A DNA stretch of 56,327 nucleotides from Rickettsiales bacterium (lineage in GTDB: Bacteria; Pseudomonadota; Alphaproteobacteria; Rickettsiales; JABSSG01): the NCBI GenBank assembly GCA_013214525.1, contig JABSSG010000021.1:1-56327 (forward strand), written 5' to 3'. A program made the translations under genes and the position numbers. Numbering within the stretch: the first letter of the stretch is position 1; the number at the start of each line of letters is the position of its first letter. Below, piece by piece: positions 8,123 through 17,022 of this stretch. The notes under the pieces were generated by a model that did no database searches, was not told where the DNA came from, and saw only the letters and a program-made list of their open reading frames with translations.

Positions 8123-10822
8123 TTAGGGATTAAGGTGTTTATATGGTAGTGAAAACGTGAATATTGAACCTTTTGGTTTATTGTCTTTTATTTGAATAGT
8201 ACTGTTATGCAAAACAATAATTCTCTGAGCTATAGATAGCTCTAATCCTTTTCTTATAGTTAATCCTTTAGTTTTACTGTTTTTAAAAAAAGGTGTAAGT
8301 ATTTCAAGTTTATCATCATCAGGTACTCCTATTCCTTCATCTGATATAGTAATTCTTACATGATTTTCTGTAGTTTTAATAGAGAGTTTGATAGTGCCAT
8401 ATTCACTGTATATGATGGCATTTTTTAGTAAGCTATAGATAACTTGGCTTATTTTTAGAGGGTCACATTCAATTATTGCAGGTTTTAAAATGATTGTTTT
8501 TAGTTTAATATTAAGGTTTTTATTCTGTTTTATGATGAGAGGTGTGATCTTATTAATTTCATTTTTAGCAAGTTCAAAAATGCTCACTTTCTTTTTTATG
8601 TTGAGGTTAAATTTCTTTTCCTGTAGTGAAGCAAGATTAAGCATATTTGAAGCGTAGATTATTAATTGTTTCTTATTGTCGATAGTTTCTTTAAGAAATT
8701 GTCTTTTTCTTTCGTCTGACCATTTATACCAAGAATCATGCTCATCTGAAGAACCAAGTATTTTGTGTATTGGAGTTCTTATTTTAGTGCTAACCTGTTT
8801 TAGAAATTCGTGTTTTACATTTAAAGCTTTCTTGTATTCTTCAGTCCTTTTAGTGATTATTTTTTTTAATTCGTGAATGGTTTTTTTAGAAGCAGCTTTA
8901 GAAACAGTGTAACGATCACAGATCTGTATTACAATGGAAATTAATATTGTGAAACATGACAAACTGGCAAATTCTTCTTTAATTAAAGAGTCATCGCAAT
9001 AAAGAATGCTGGAAGATAAATAACCAAGATAGCCTACAATTGTTATGAATGATAAACCAATGATAATATTACTCATCACAATATATAAGAGTGCTGATAA
9101 TATTAGATTGCATAACCAAAGAACATGAAAATCATGTACAAAAAATATGTAAGAAGGGATAAATAATAAACCTAAAACAAGACAAAATCTCCATGTGTTA
9201 CAGATATAAGTTTTAAGTTTAGGGTGCCAGAATTTATTTAATAATAATGATATAAATAAAACTAGAGTTATGGTGAGAGAGCAGTTAAGAACATTAAAAC
9301 TACTTAAGTCTACAAAGATTGTTCCTAAAGCAAAGTTAATGCAGAGAGCGGCACCGACTGTATATAAAGAAGAAATAGAATAAGAATTACTTAATATGCA
9401 TTTATTTAATTTATCAAACAATAAATTCATACTAATTTTAGGCAATGAGAATACAGATTCTTTTTTATGTTTTTTGTGAAGTATATATAAAGTAATGATT
9501 GAGGTTATCATGCCTATTACGAGGCTTCTTGTATCAAATACTCCTGTAAAAAATCGTGTAGTTGTGACGGTAATGAGTGATAATATTATTAAATTTATAA
9601 ATAATTTTTTATTAATGCGAGTACCAAGCAACCCTGCAATTAAAGGGACTGTTATTAGTGGTACTGAAAAATTTACCACTAACCATATTACATCTATAAT
9701 GTCTTTATTAATGAAAATTAATGAGGTAGCAGTAATAGATATAAAGATTCAGGCAGTGCGAGCGATTAACAGTTCTTGTTTGTCAGTAAGAGATGGCCAT
9801 ATTTGTTTACATATATCGTGTGATATTAATGCTGATGTAGTATTTAAAAATGAATCTTGAGTAGACATTATTGCGGCTAAAACACCTGCGATTATTAGCC
9901 CTTTAATTCCTATTGGTAAATATTGATCTATAAAATAATATAATATTATACCGGATTTTACGTTGGGATTATTATAATACGTTATGAGTCCTAGAGCTGT
10001 TACTATTGCTAGTAAAGGGATTATTAAAATTGCTACTCCTATGAAGCTTCGTAAAAATTGTTTTTTATCTTTAGCAATTAAAGCTCTTTGAATAAAAGGA
10101 ATTTCAGCATTTGGTATTAATGCAAAAAATATAAAGCTAAAAAATAAAGGAAGCGATTCTATATTGATTTGTGTATGACTTTTAGGTAATGATAGCCATA
10201 TCTTCTCGACTCCCTCCGTGTGTTGATAGCTGATAAAACAAGCTAGTGGTAATGCAATAAAAAATATTAATGCTTGGAATACATCTGTAAAGGCAACAGA
10301 GGTTACTCCACCAAATACTGAATAAATTGTTACTATAACAAGCCCAATTATCATTCCTGTTTTTTCTGGTATGTTGATAAAATAATGTAATAAATAACCA
10401 ATAGCTATAGTGCTAATGGCAGTAATTGCCATTGATAGTAGTATAGATGTGATATTAGTTGACCATCTGCCTGTTTTGCCATACCAGTATTCCATAATAT
10501 CACTTAGAGAAATGAATTTATGGTTATGAAATACTTGTAGATTAGGAGTAAGGATTTTAGCTAAAATGATCCAAGATAGGGGAATAAAGGCAAGAGGGAT
10601 TATATATATTAATCCTAACTTGTATATTTTCTCTATACGTCCTACCATATTTCCTGTTCCAAAGACAGTAGCAAGAGTTGTTACCATTAACACTACTGTC
10701 GGGAAAGGTTTAGTGCCAAGTGTATAGTCACGTATATTTTTTATTTTGCCATATCTTAATAATCCAATTATCAAGCAGAATAACATGTAGCCTATTACTA
10801 TAGATATATCTATAAGGTTCAT
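8123..10822 (-). pseudogene. decayed Na+/solute symporter-histidine kinase fusion (second copy)
   Basis: Homologous along its whole length to the intact 915-residue protein at 37299-40046. The first part (10822-9749) covers the N-terminal sodium:solute symporter segments and stops at TGA (9749-9751). The frame then continues without any shift to 8123. The aligned residue in the intact copy is Cys in LLIARSSCVVV; here LLIARTA is followed by the TGA, so one nonsense change explains the break. Downstream, the kinase part has the sequence VSTKIRTP where the intact copy has LNHELRIP, so the phospho-acceptor His is Thr. The glycine-rich ATP lid GKGLG has become RKGLE. It has a good ribosome site (GGAG) before the ATG. 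Loss of function of the kinase is inferred; the truncated symporter could still be made. Confidence 0.88.
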
Positions 10823-10970
10823 TTTTTTCTCCTTTTTTAGTAATCATGTTGATGTGTTTTATAACTAGCGGTTTATTATAAGACAAGTTTTTTTATTAGT
10901 TATTTTTGTTGGATTAGGGTTATTAGTAGTTAAATATTAAAGTGGTTGGAGTGAACAAAAAAATAATCTC

Positions 10971-10998
10971 TTGCAAAAACAGGCAAACATGATAATTT
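10971..10998 (+). promoter_or_regulatory. possible sigma-70 promoter for rpsF operon
   Basis: TTGCAA at 10971-10976 and TAATTT at 10993-10998 are separated by 16 nt and lie about 40 nt before the rpsF start. The match to consensus is moderate and the region is AT-rich, so a chance match is possible. Confidence 0.35.
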
Positions 10999-11038
10999 AC
11001 TACTTCTAAGCTTAAATTAATTTAACACTTAAATATAA

Positions 11039-11395
11039 ATGTCTTTGTACGAACTTACTTTTATTCTAAGGCAAGATATTGCCAATTCAGAAATAAAAAA
11101 AATCAAGGATAAAATTCTTCATGCTATAAAAGAGAATGGTGGAGAAGTTTTAAAAGAGGAGTATTGGGGGTTGCGTAGTCTGGCTTATGAAATAAAAAAG
11201 AATAAAAAAGGGCATTATACGATGTTGGTGTTCAAGACGTCTACTGCTCAAGTTATTAAAGAGATTAAAAGAATAATTTCTATGTCAGAAGATGTTATAC
11301 GTGATTTATTAATTAAGCTTGAGAGTTTTAATGGTAAGAACTCAATAATGATGCAAGAAAATAAGACAGAGAAATATGAGCAAAAGAAGATATAA
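11039..11395 (+). CDS. rpsF: 30S ribosomal protein S6
   Basis: Small-subunit protein of the platform that binds 16S rRNA together with S18. The 118 residues start MSLYELTFILRQD and contain the family segment GLRSLAYEIKKNKKGHYTML. The length is normal with a short basic tail. It is first in the rpsF-rpsR-rplI cluster, which is the standard order in alphaproteobacteria, and overlaps rpsR by 20 nt. A candidate promoter lies 40 nt upstream. Confidence 0.97.
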   Translation: MSLYELTFILRQDIANSEIKKIKDKILHAIKENGGEVLKEEYWGLRSLAYEIKKNKKGHYTMLVFKTSTAQVIKEIKRIISMSEDVIRDLLIKLESFNGKNSIMMQENKTEKYEQKKI

Positions 11396-11681
11396 AAGTT
11401 CAGATGAAAATGCAAAATACGGAGCAGGTGAAATGCTTGCAATGTATGAAAATGCCTATAAGAGGCTTTTTTTTAGAAAAAAACGTGTATGTCCTCTAGC
11501 AAAAACTCCTATAGAAGAGGTTAATTATAAAAATATACCTTTATTAAACAGATTTGTATCGGAAAGAGGACGTATTTTACCAAATAGAATAACTTATTTG
11601 TCTACAAAAAATCAAAGGAAAATAAAGGGTGAGATAAAAAAAGCACGGATACTTGCTCTTATGCCATTCGTAAAATATTAA
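11376..11681 (+). CDS. rpsR: 30S ribosomal protein S18
   Basis: Platform protein of the 30S subunit and partner of S6. The 101 residues carry the conserved CPLAKTPIEEVNYKNIPLL and FVSERGRILPNRITYLS core. The end, KGEIKKARILALMPFV, is the usual S18 C-terminus. The start overlaps the last 20 nt of rpsF, consistent with coupled translation, and rplI follows after 12 nt. The N-terminal extension of about 25 residues is common in alphaproteobacterial S18. Confidence 0.97.
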   Translation: MSKRRYKSSDENAKYGAGEMLAMYENAYKRLFFRKKRVCPLAKTPIEEVNYKNIPLLNRFVSERGRILPNRITYLSTKNQRKIKGEIKKARILALMPFVKY

Positions 11682-11693
11682 TTAAGTATTAGT

Positions 11694-12338
11694 ATGCAAG
11701 TTATATTATTAGAAAAACATAGGAAGTTAGGTGATGTAGGGAGCATTGTAAATGTCAAGAATGGTTTTGCAAGAAACTTTTTAGTGCCGAATAAAAAGGC
11801 TATTCAGGCTACCAAGGAAAATAAAGAAATTTTTAAGCAAAGAGAGAAGATTATTCATAAGGAACTTGAGCAAAAGAAAGCAGATGCAAAAAAAATTAGT
11901 TCTAGTATTGAAAGTAAATGGATTTATATATTAAAACAAGCTGGTAAAGATGGGAAGTTATATGGGTCAGTAACTTCAGTAGATATTATTAAAGCCATTG
12001 GGGAGCAGCTTAAACAAGAATTGCAGAAAAGTAATATTCATTTGCTTACACCTATAAAATATATAGGTCGTCATAATATATCAGTGAATGTTTTTGCAGA
12101 TATTTATGTAGATGTTAATGTAATAGTATCAAGAACTAAGGAAGAAGCTGAAATAGATCTTAAAAATGCTATTGAGGGGAAAACAACAGAATTAGAGGTA
12201 GGAAAAGTAGAGCTTAATAAGCAGGAAAAAGATACAAAACACACTGAGCAACAAACTACACAACTTGAACAGGAAAAATCAAGTCCAGAAACTGCAGAAA
12301 AGGAGCAGGACGTACAGATAGATAAAAAAACTAAATAG
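11694..12338 (+). CDS. rplI: 50S ribosomal protein L9 with long charged tail
   Basis: Large-subunit protein that binds 23S rRNA near the base of the L1 stalk. The N-domain is typical: MQVILLEKHRKLGDVG, VNVKNGFARNFLVP and KKAIQAT. It is followed by the connecting helix and a C-domain with GKLYGSVTSVDI. At 214 residues it is some 60 longer than the family norm of about 150. The excess is a C-terminal Lys/Glu/Gln-rich, probably disordered tail after about residue 165. It is the last gene of the rpsF-rpsR-rplI cluster. A palindromic repeat follows. Confidence 0.96.
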   Translation: MQVILLEKHRKLGDVGSIVNVKNGFARNFLVPNKKAIQATKENKEIFKQREKIIHKELEQKKADAKKISSSIESKWIYILKQAGKDGKLYGSVTSVDIIKAIGEQLKQELQKSNIHLLTPIKYIGRHNISVNVFADIYVDVNVIVSRTKEEAEIDLKNAIEGKTTELEVGKVELNKQEKDTKHTEQQTTQLEQEKSSPETAEKEQDVQIDKKTK

Positions 12339-12393
12339 TACTTATACTTATTACACTTAGAATCTTTGAGAATAATAGGTTTATTTTCAAACT

Positions 12394-12472
12394 TAAAAAT
12401 AGAAATCTTTAAGTACGATTAGTATATTATTTTTTCTTTTTTAAATCTTAGGCTTTTCAAGTATAATGAATA
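12394..12472. repeat. palindromic intergenic repeat, family B, copy 1
   Basis: Two inverted arms are present: AAATCTTTAAGTACGATTAG near 12403-12422 and TTAGGCTTTTCAAGTATAAT near 12448-12467. The same arms recur at 15249-15430, 29289-29455 and 34144-34253, which defines the family by comparison inside this window. It lies between rplI and the DciA-like gene and has no coding capacity. Confidence 0.6.
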
Positions 12473-12501
12473 CATTGAACAAAGGTATTCTTTTTTAAGT
12501 T

Positions 12502-12864
12502 ATGGGTATTCCACATAAGATTAGAACAGAAAAAATTTTTTCTACTATATTTAAAAAGAATAAGGAATTACTTGTTTTATATAAGATTGCTCAGAAATGG
12601 GAAAACCTAGTAAAAAAGCTTTTTGTTGCAAATACCTACCCTTTAAAAATCTCAAAAGATAAAATTTTATTTGTTGCGGTTGCAAATAATAGTGTAGGTA
12701 GTCAGTTTTATTATTCTAAGGAAGATGTCATATTTAAAACGAATTTATATCTTGGATATGATGCAATTATAGACATCAAAACTACTTTGAAGCCTTCGAA
12801 GTGGAATGTAAATGAGAGGTGTAAGGATAATATATCCAGTGCACTTGAAGGTTACGACTTTTAA
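12502..12864 (+). CDS. DciA-like (DUF721) protein
   Basis: The 120 residues match the DUF721/DciA pattern: a helical N-terminus, a YKIAQKWENLVKKLF segment (the W..LVG region), NTYPLKISKDKILFVAV, and a final part where LGYDAIIDIKTTLKP fits the closing strand. DciA proteins load the replicative helicase DnaB in bacteria lacking DnaC, binding single-stranded DNA through a KH-like fold. The glycine usual after LV is replaced by Lys. It sits alone between rplI and mnmG, about 500 nt before the segregation cluster. The assignment rests on a short pattern match, so a generic DUF721 label is safest. Confidence 0.65.
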   Translation: MGIPHKIRTEKIFSTIFKKNKELLVLYKIAQKWENLVKKLFVANTYPLKISKDKILFVAVANNSVGSQFYYSKEDVIFKTNLYLGYDAIIDIKTTLKPSKWNVNERCKDNISSALEGYDF

Positions 12865-13036
12865 AACTCCAATGATGAATCAAAAAAACATTATGCTTGT
12901 CCCCATGAAAATGGGGATCTAGGCTATTTTTGCTATAAATTAGCAATTTTTTTTGAAATAGCTAGGCTATTTCATCATAAAAACCACTAATTTTTACTAA
13001 AAATCTAAAATTCTTTTAATCCACTATTGGGGTTTA
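12864..13036. repeat. MITE-like element, copy 2 (about 173 bp)
   Basis: The left end AAACTCCAATGATGAATCAA begins in the stop codon of the DciA-like gene, and the right end is TAATCCACTATTGGGGTTTA. The interior matches copy 1 closely (CTAGGCTATTTTTGCTATAA, then CATCATAAAAACCACTAA). It also contains a small hairpin formed by TCCCCATGAAAATGGGGA. Flanks are TTAAA on both sides. Confidence 0.83.
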
Positions 13037-13305
13037 AAGTTTAATATTCTCTATATTTCCTGTCTTAAAATTTCATACTCAACAAGCACAATAAGTATTC
13101 TTAAAAATTTTACGAGGAGTTATTAGATTAGATAAAAAAAAGTTGATTTAATGGAGTATTATGTTTATCTTTAATGCAAGCATCAGAGGGAATTAGTTGT
13201 TTTAAGTTTGTTGTTAAGTAATTTTTGTGTAGTTTAGGTATCTCTCTGTACGATGTAACTTATCAGAATTTCCTGCATAAGAGGCATATTGGTATGATAT
13301 GAAAA
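13037..13305. other. intergenic region upstream of mnmG
   Basis: Between the MITE-like element and the 20-bp palindrome I see no coding sequence or RNA gene. The stretch is AT-rich and must hold the mnmG operon promoter, but no convincing -35/-10 pair stands out. I found no cluster of DnaA boxes (TTATNCACA) here. Confidence 0.4.
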
Positions 13306-13325
13306 ATGAATCGTTAACGATTCAT
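13306..13325. promoter_or_regulatory. perfect 20-bp palindrome upstream of mnmG
   Basis: ATGAATCGTTAACGATTCAT is its own reverse complement, centred on GTTAAC, and lies 72 nt before the mnmG ATG. There is no loop, so it suits a dimeric DNA-binding protein more than an RNA hairpin. The binding protein is unknown. A weak terminator is the alternative but there is no T-run. Confidence 0.5.
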
Positions 13326-13397
13326 GACTTTAATATATTATACTATGGTAATATTATCTTTTCTTTCTTTTAATCAATTTTATTTACAGTGAGTGTT

Positions 13398-15248
13398 ATG
13401 AAGAATGATCAGTCATTTGATATCATAATTGTAGGAGGAGGACATGCAGGCTGTGAAGCTGCTTATATAGCTGCAGAAATAGGAGCATCTTCTCTTTTAA
13501 TCACTCCTACACGATATAATATTGGTGAGATGTCTTGTAATCCATCTATAGGAGGGATTGCAAAAGGTACAATAGTGCGTGAAGTAGACGCATTAGGAGG
13601 GATTATGGGACTAGCAATAGATAGTGCTGGTATTCATTATAAAATGTTAAATAGAAAGAAAGGTCCTGCTGTGTGGGGACCTAGAGCACAAGCAGATCGT
13701 AAATTATATAAGCATGCTATGCTTAATTTAATTTATTCACAACATAATATAACAATACTTGAAGATAGAGTAGATGATATTTTAGTTAAGGGTAAAACCG
13801 CAATAGGAGTTGTTGTCTCAAATAATAAAAAAATCTTTGCAAAAAAGATAATTTTAACTACTGGCACTTTTTTGAATGGATTTATTCATATAGGTGAGGA
13901 AACTACAAGTGCAGGTCGTGTAGGAGAGAAAGCTTCTGTAGGATTAGCAAAATTTTTAAAAAATTGTCGATTTAAAATGGGCAGGCTTAAAACAGGTACT
14001 CCTCCTAGGATTTGTAAGAGATCAATAAATTATGATCTTTTGGAGGAACAATCTGGTGATCTTATTCCCTCTCCTTTTTCTTATATGACAGAAAGAATAA
14101 GTTTGCCACAGATAAAGTGTTTTATTACATATACCAATACTAGAACTCATAAAATAATTAGTGATAATTTACATCAATCCAGTATGTATTCTGGAGCTAT
14201 AACAGCAAAAGGACCTAGATATTGTCCATCGATTGAAGCAAAAGTTTATAATTTCCCAAAAAAAGAAAATCATCAGGTATTTTTAGAGCCAGAAGGTTTA
14301 GATAGTGAGCTTGTTTATCCAAGTGGGATATCAACATCACTAGATGCGTATACACAAGAAAAGTTTTTACGTTCTATGGTTGGCTTGGACGATATTGTAA
14401 TAGTAAGACATGGTTATGCTATAGAATATGATTTTGTTGATCCTAGGGAGCTTAAACCCACATTGGAAACAAAAAAAGTAACAAATTTATATTTTGCTGG
14501 ACAAATTAATGGTACAACAGGGTACGAGGAAGCTGCTGGGCAAGGGATAGTAGCAGGAATAAATGCAGCTATTTCTTTAAAGGGCGAAAGCTTTATCTTA
14601 AATCGTACTGACTCTTATATAGGAGTCATGATTGATGATCTGATAACACATGGAGTTACTGAGCCTTATAGGGTATTTACTTCACGAGCTGAATATAGAC
14701 TTCTTTTGAGAGCTGATAATGCTGATGCACGGTTAACACAGTATGGATATAAAATTGGCAGTGTATCATCAGCACGAATGGGAGTATTTACAAAAACACA
14801 ACGAGAATTGAAATATGCAATTGGGTCATTAAAGAAGAAAGTATTTTTCCCATCGGAGTTGATGAAGCATAACATTACAACTACACAGGATGGTAAAGGA
14901 AGAAGTGTATATGATCTTATGTCTTATCCTAATGTTTCACTTACAGAGCTTAAAAAACTATATCCAGAATTAGTAAATTTTAATGCTAATATTCTTGAAA
15001 GAGTTGGTATAGAATCTAAATATTCAAAATATTTAAAGAGGCAAGAAGAAGATATTAAGCTCTTGAAAAAATATGCAGATTTTTTAATTCCAAAGGATTT
15101 TTCTGTATATAATATTCCAAGTTTATCTTCTGAAGTCAGAGAAAGAATTATGAACGCTAAACCAAAGACGATAGGAAGTCTTATGAGATTACCAGGAATT
15201 ACTCCAGCTGCTGTTGTTACAATTATTATGTATTTAACTAGGAAATAA
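13398..15248 (+). CDS. mnmG: tRNA uridine 5-carboxymethylaminomethyl synthesis enzyme MnmG (GidA)
   Basis: FAD-dependent partner of MnmE that installs the carboxymethylaminomethyl group on the wobble U34 of certain tRNAs. From ATG 13398 it has 616 residues; a GTG three codons earlier (13389) is also in frame. Visible are the dinucleotide-binding VGGGHAGCEAAYIAAE, the SCNPSIGGIAKG motif, GPRAQADRKLYK, the RLKTGTPPRI motif and the NGTTGYEEAAGQG flavin site. The C-terminal helical domain ends in LMRLPGITPAAV. It leads the mnmG-rsmG-parA-parB cluster, the conserved alphaproteobacterial arrangement near the origin. Here mnmG and rsmG are separated by two stacked repeats rather than being adjacent. 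Confidence 0.97.
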   Translation: MKNDQSFDIIIVGGGHAGCEAAYIAAEIGASSLLITPTRYNIGEMSCNPSIGGIAKGTIVREVDALGGIMGLAIDSAGIHYKMLNRKKGPAVWGPRAQADRKLYKHAMLNLIYSQHNITILEDRVDDILVKGKTAIGVVVSNNKKIFAKKIILTTGTFLNGFIHIGEETTSAGRVGEKASVGLAKFLKNCRFKMGRLKTGTPPRICKRSINYDLLEEQSGDLIPSPFSYMTERISLPQIKCFITYTNTRTHKIISDNLHQSSMYSGAITAKGPRYCPSIEAKVYNFPKKENHQVFLEPEGLDSELVYPSGISTSLDAYTQEKFLRSMVGLDDIVIVRHGYAIEYDFVDPRELKPTLETKKVTNLYFAGQINGTTGYEEAAGQGIVAGINAAISLKGESFILNRTDSYIGVMIDDLITHGVTEPYRVFTSRAEYRLLLRADNADARLTQYGYKIGSVSSARMGVFTKTQRELKYAIGSLKKKVFFPSELMKHNITTTQDGKGRSVYDLMSYPNVSLTELKKLYPELVNFNANILERVGIESKYSKYLKRQEEDIKLLKKYADFLIPKDFSVYNIPSLSSEVRERIMNAKPKTIGSLMRLPGITPAAVVTIIMYLTRK

Positions 15249-15430
15249 TATACTAATCATACCTGAAACCTCCGATTTTTAAGCATGCCCCTGCGAAGGC
15301 AGGGGGTTGAAAATGAAACTACTATCTTCATTTAAAAATGTCTTAAATATTAACGATATTTGCGAATTTTTAAACTTGATATTAATTCCATTTTCTTTCT
15401 TTAAAACTAGTATTCTTCAAGTATGATTAG
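15249..15430. repeat. palindromic intergenic repeat, family B, copy 2 (about 180 bp)
   Basis: The left arm CTAATCATACCTGAAACCTC and the right arm, whose complement reads CTAATCATACTTGAAGAATA, face each other across about 140 nt. Near the left arm is a tight hairpin, CCCCTGC-gaag-GCAGGGG at 15288-15305. The element starts at the end of mnmG and its right end is invaded by a MITE-like element. Confidence 0.75.
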
Positions 15431-15432
15431 AA

Positions 15433-15590
15433 ACCCCAGTGATGGATTAAAAAAGCATTATATTTTTATCTATTTTTGCTGTAAACCAGTAACTTTTATT
15501 TGAAATAACACCGCTATTACTGTATAAAAATTGCTAATTTACGCTGAAAATATTTTAAAAGTCTAAAATCTTTCTAATCCATCACTTGGG
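15433..15590. repeat. MITE-like element, copy 3, with target-site duplication
   Basis: Terminal inverted repeats AACCCCAGTGATGGATTA and TAATCCATCACTTGGGTT bound an interior of the family type. TTAGAA occurs as a direct repeat at 15427-15432 and 15591-15596, a non-palindromic 6-bp candidate target duplication. The left duplicate is the last part of the family B repeat, so this element inserted after that repeat was in place. Confidence 0.85.
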
Positions 15591-15631
15591 TTAGAATAGT
15601 GTCTAATTTGAAAAGGGATATCTTTAATCTG

Positions 15632-16240
15632 ATGAATACTGATATTTTTAAATCATTAAATGTTTCACGTGAAACATTTTCTCTCGTAGAGAGTTTTGTT
15701 CAGCTTTTACTGAAGTGGAACAAAAAAATAAATTTGATTAGCAGGCATTCCTCAAATCTTGTTTGGCAAAAACATATAATTCCCTCAGCACAATTAATTA
15801 GATATATAAATATAGAAAATCCATTAATTATGGATGTTGGCTCTGGGGCTGGATTTCCTGGTATAATTCTTGCAATAATAAAAGGTTGGCAAGTAATTCT
15901 AGTGGAAAAAAGTAAGAAAAAATGTGTATTTTTGAAGGAGGTACAAAGCTTAATACAGTCAAATATAATTATTGAAAATAATATAATTGAGGAGACAAAG
16001 GATTTTTCCCCAGATATAATTACCTCAAGAGGGGTAACAACTATTAGCAAGTTTTTGAAATTAACAAATAAATTATTAAATTCCAAAGTTAAAATAATGC
16101 TGATGAAAGGTGATAGATGTCAGGATGAAGTGAATGATGCATTGAATCAGAGAGAATGGCAGTTTGATTATGAAATAAAATCTAATTCCTCTGAGCAAGA
16201 GACTACGGTTGTAATATTATCAAACTTTAAAAAATTATGA
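15632..16240 (+). CDS. rsmG: 16S rRNA (guanine-N7)-methyltransferase RsmG (GidB)
   Basis: SAM-dependent enzyme that methylates N7 of G527 in 16S rRNA. The core shows MDVGSGAGFPGIILAI (SAM motif), LVEKSKKKCVFLKEV and ITSRGVTTI. I prefer ATG 15632 (202 residues). A GTG at 15599 adds 11 residues but lies 2 nt beyond the target duplication of a MITE-like element, so it is unlikely to be ancestral. The codons for LNVSRETF contain a perfect parS site, a known alphaproteobacterial arrangement. The gene ends in an ATGA overlap with parA. Its position between mnmG and parA is canonical. Confidence 0.93.
   Translation: MNTDIFKSLNVSRETFSLVESFVQLLLKWNKKINLISRHSSNLVWQKHIIPSAQLIRYINIENPLIMDVGSGAGFPGIILAIIKGWQVILVEKSKKKCVFLKEVQSLIQSNIIIENNIIEETKDFSPDIITSRGVTTISKFLKLTNKLLNSKVKIMLMKGDRCQDEVNDALNQREWQFDYEIKSNSSEQETTVVILSNFKKL
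15661..15676. promoter_or_regulatory. parS: parS centromere site
   Basis: TGTTTCACGTGAAACA is a perfect 16-bp match to the bacterial ParB-binding parS consensus. The symmetry extends to 22 bp (15658-15679). It lies inside the 5' end of rsmG, just upstream of parA and parB. It marks the origin-proximal segregation locus. I found no second exact copy in the window. Confidence 0.96.
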
Positions 16241-17022
16241 GTTGTAAAATAATTTCTATAGTCAACCAGAAGGGAGGGGTAGGAAAAACAACAACAGCTG
16301 GAAATTTAGCTACAGCACTTGCAGCAGTTGGAAAGCAAGTGCTTTTAATAGATAATGATCCTCAAGGTAATACAACAAGTGGATTTGGATTAAATAAAAA
16401 AAATTCTGATACTCTTTATCATGTAATGCTAAAAAACATTTGTATTTCTAAAACTATATTAGAAACAAGCATTCCTAAATTATCTATAGTGCCTTCTGAT
16501 ATAAATTTAGCTGCTGTTGAAATTGAGCTTGCTACTCAACGTAATATTAGAACTATATTAAAAGAAGTTCTTAAAGATATTACAATAAAATATGATTATA
16601 TAATAATAGACTGTCCTCCTGCATTGGGATTATTAACTATAAATGCACTTGTTGCATCTTCATCAATTTTAATACCATTACAATGTGAATTTTTTGCTCT
16701 TGAAGGGCTAAAACATTTGATGGAAACTGTTAAATTAGTTAAAAATAATTTAAATAATAATTTGAAGATAAATGGCATATTGCTTACTATGTATGATCGC
16801 AGGAATAATTTAACTAAGATTGTCGAAACTGATGTGAGGTCATGTTTAGGAACTATGGTTTATGAAACTGTAATTCCAAGGAATGTTAAACTTTCTGAAG
16901 CGTCATCACATGGTAAACCAATACTTCTTTATGATAGAAGTTGTGTAGGTGCTGTAGCCTATATTAATATGGCTAAGGAGTTTTTAAAAAGAGAACAAAT
17001 CAATCAAAGGATAGCAACATGA
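16237..17022 (+). CDS. parA: chromosome-partitioning ATPase ParA (Soj)
   Basis: Deviant Walker A ATPase that forms a DNA-bound gradient and moves ParB-parS complexes apart during chromosome segregation. The 261 residues start CKIISIVNQKGGVGKTTTAG, with the signature lysine in KGGVGKTT. They continue with LLIDNDPQGNTTSGF (A') and YIIIDCPPALGLLTINAL (Walker B). The length is that of chromosomal ParA without the extra N-terminal domain of plasmid types. It overlaps rsmG and parB by 4 nt each (ATGA), indicating tight translational coupling. Confidence 0.97.
   Translation: MSCKIISIVNQKGGVGKTTTAGNLATALAAVGKQVLLIDNDPQGNTTSGFGLNKKNSDTLYHVMLKNICISKTILETSIPKLSIVPSDINLAAVEIELATQRNIRTILKEVLKDITIKYDYIIIDCPPALGLLTINALVASSSILIPLQCEFFALEGLKHLMETVKLVKNNLNNNLKINGILLTMYDRRNNLTKIVETDVRSCLGTMVYETVIPRNVKLSEASSHGKPILLYDRSCVGAVAYINMAKEFLKREQINQRIAT

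Noticed and set aside
9749-9751. TGA as a recoded sense codon (Trp, Cys or selenocysteine) in the second symporter-kinase copy
   Set aside because: TGA is used as the genuine stop of bioA, rsmG and parA in this window, no selenocysteine element is visible, and the downstream kinase motifs are damaged, which favours decay.
12865-13397. Chromosomal replication origin in the gap before mnmG
   Set aside because: The neighbourhood is origin-proximal in many bacteria, but I see no DnaA-box cluster, and in Rickettsia mnmG is some distance from oriC.
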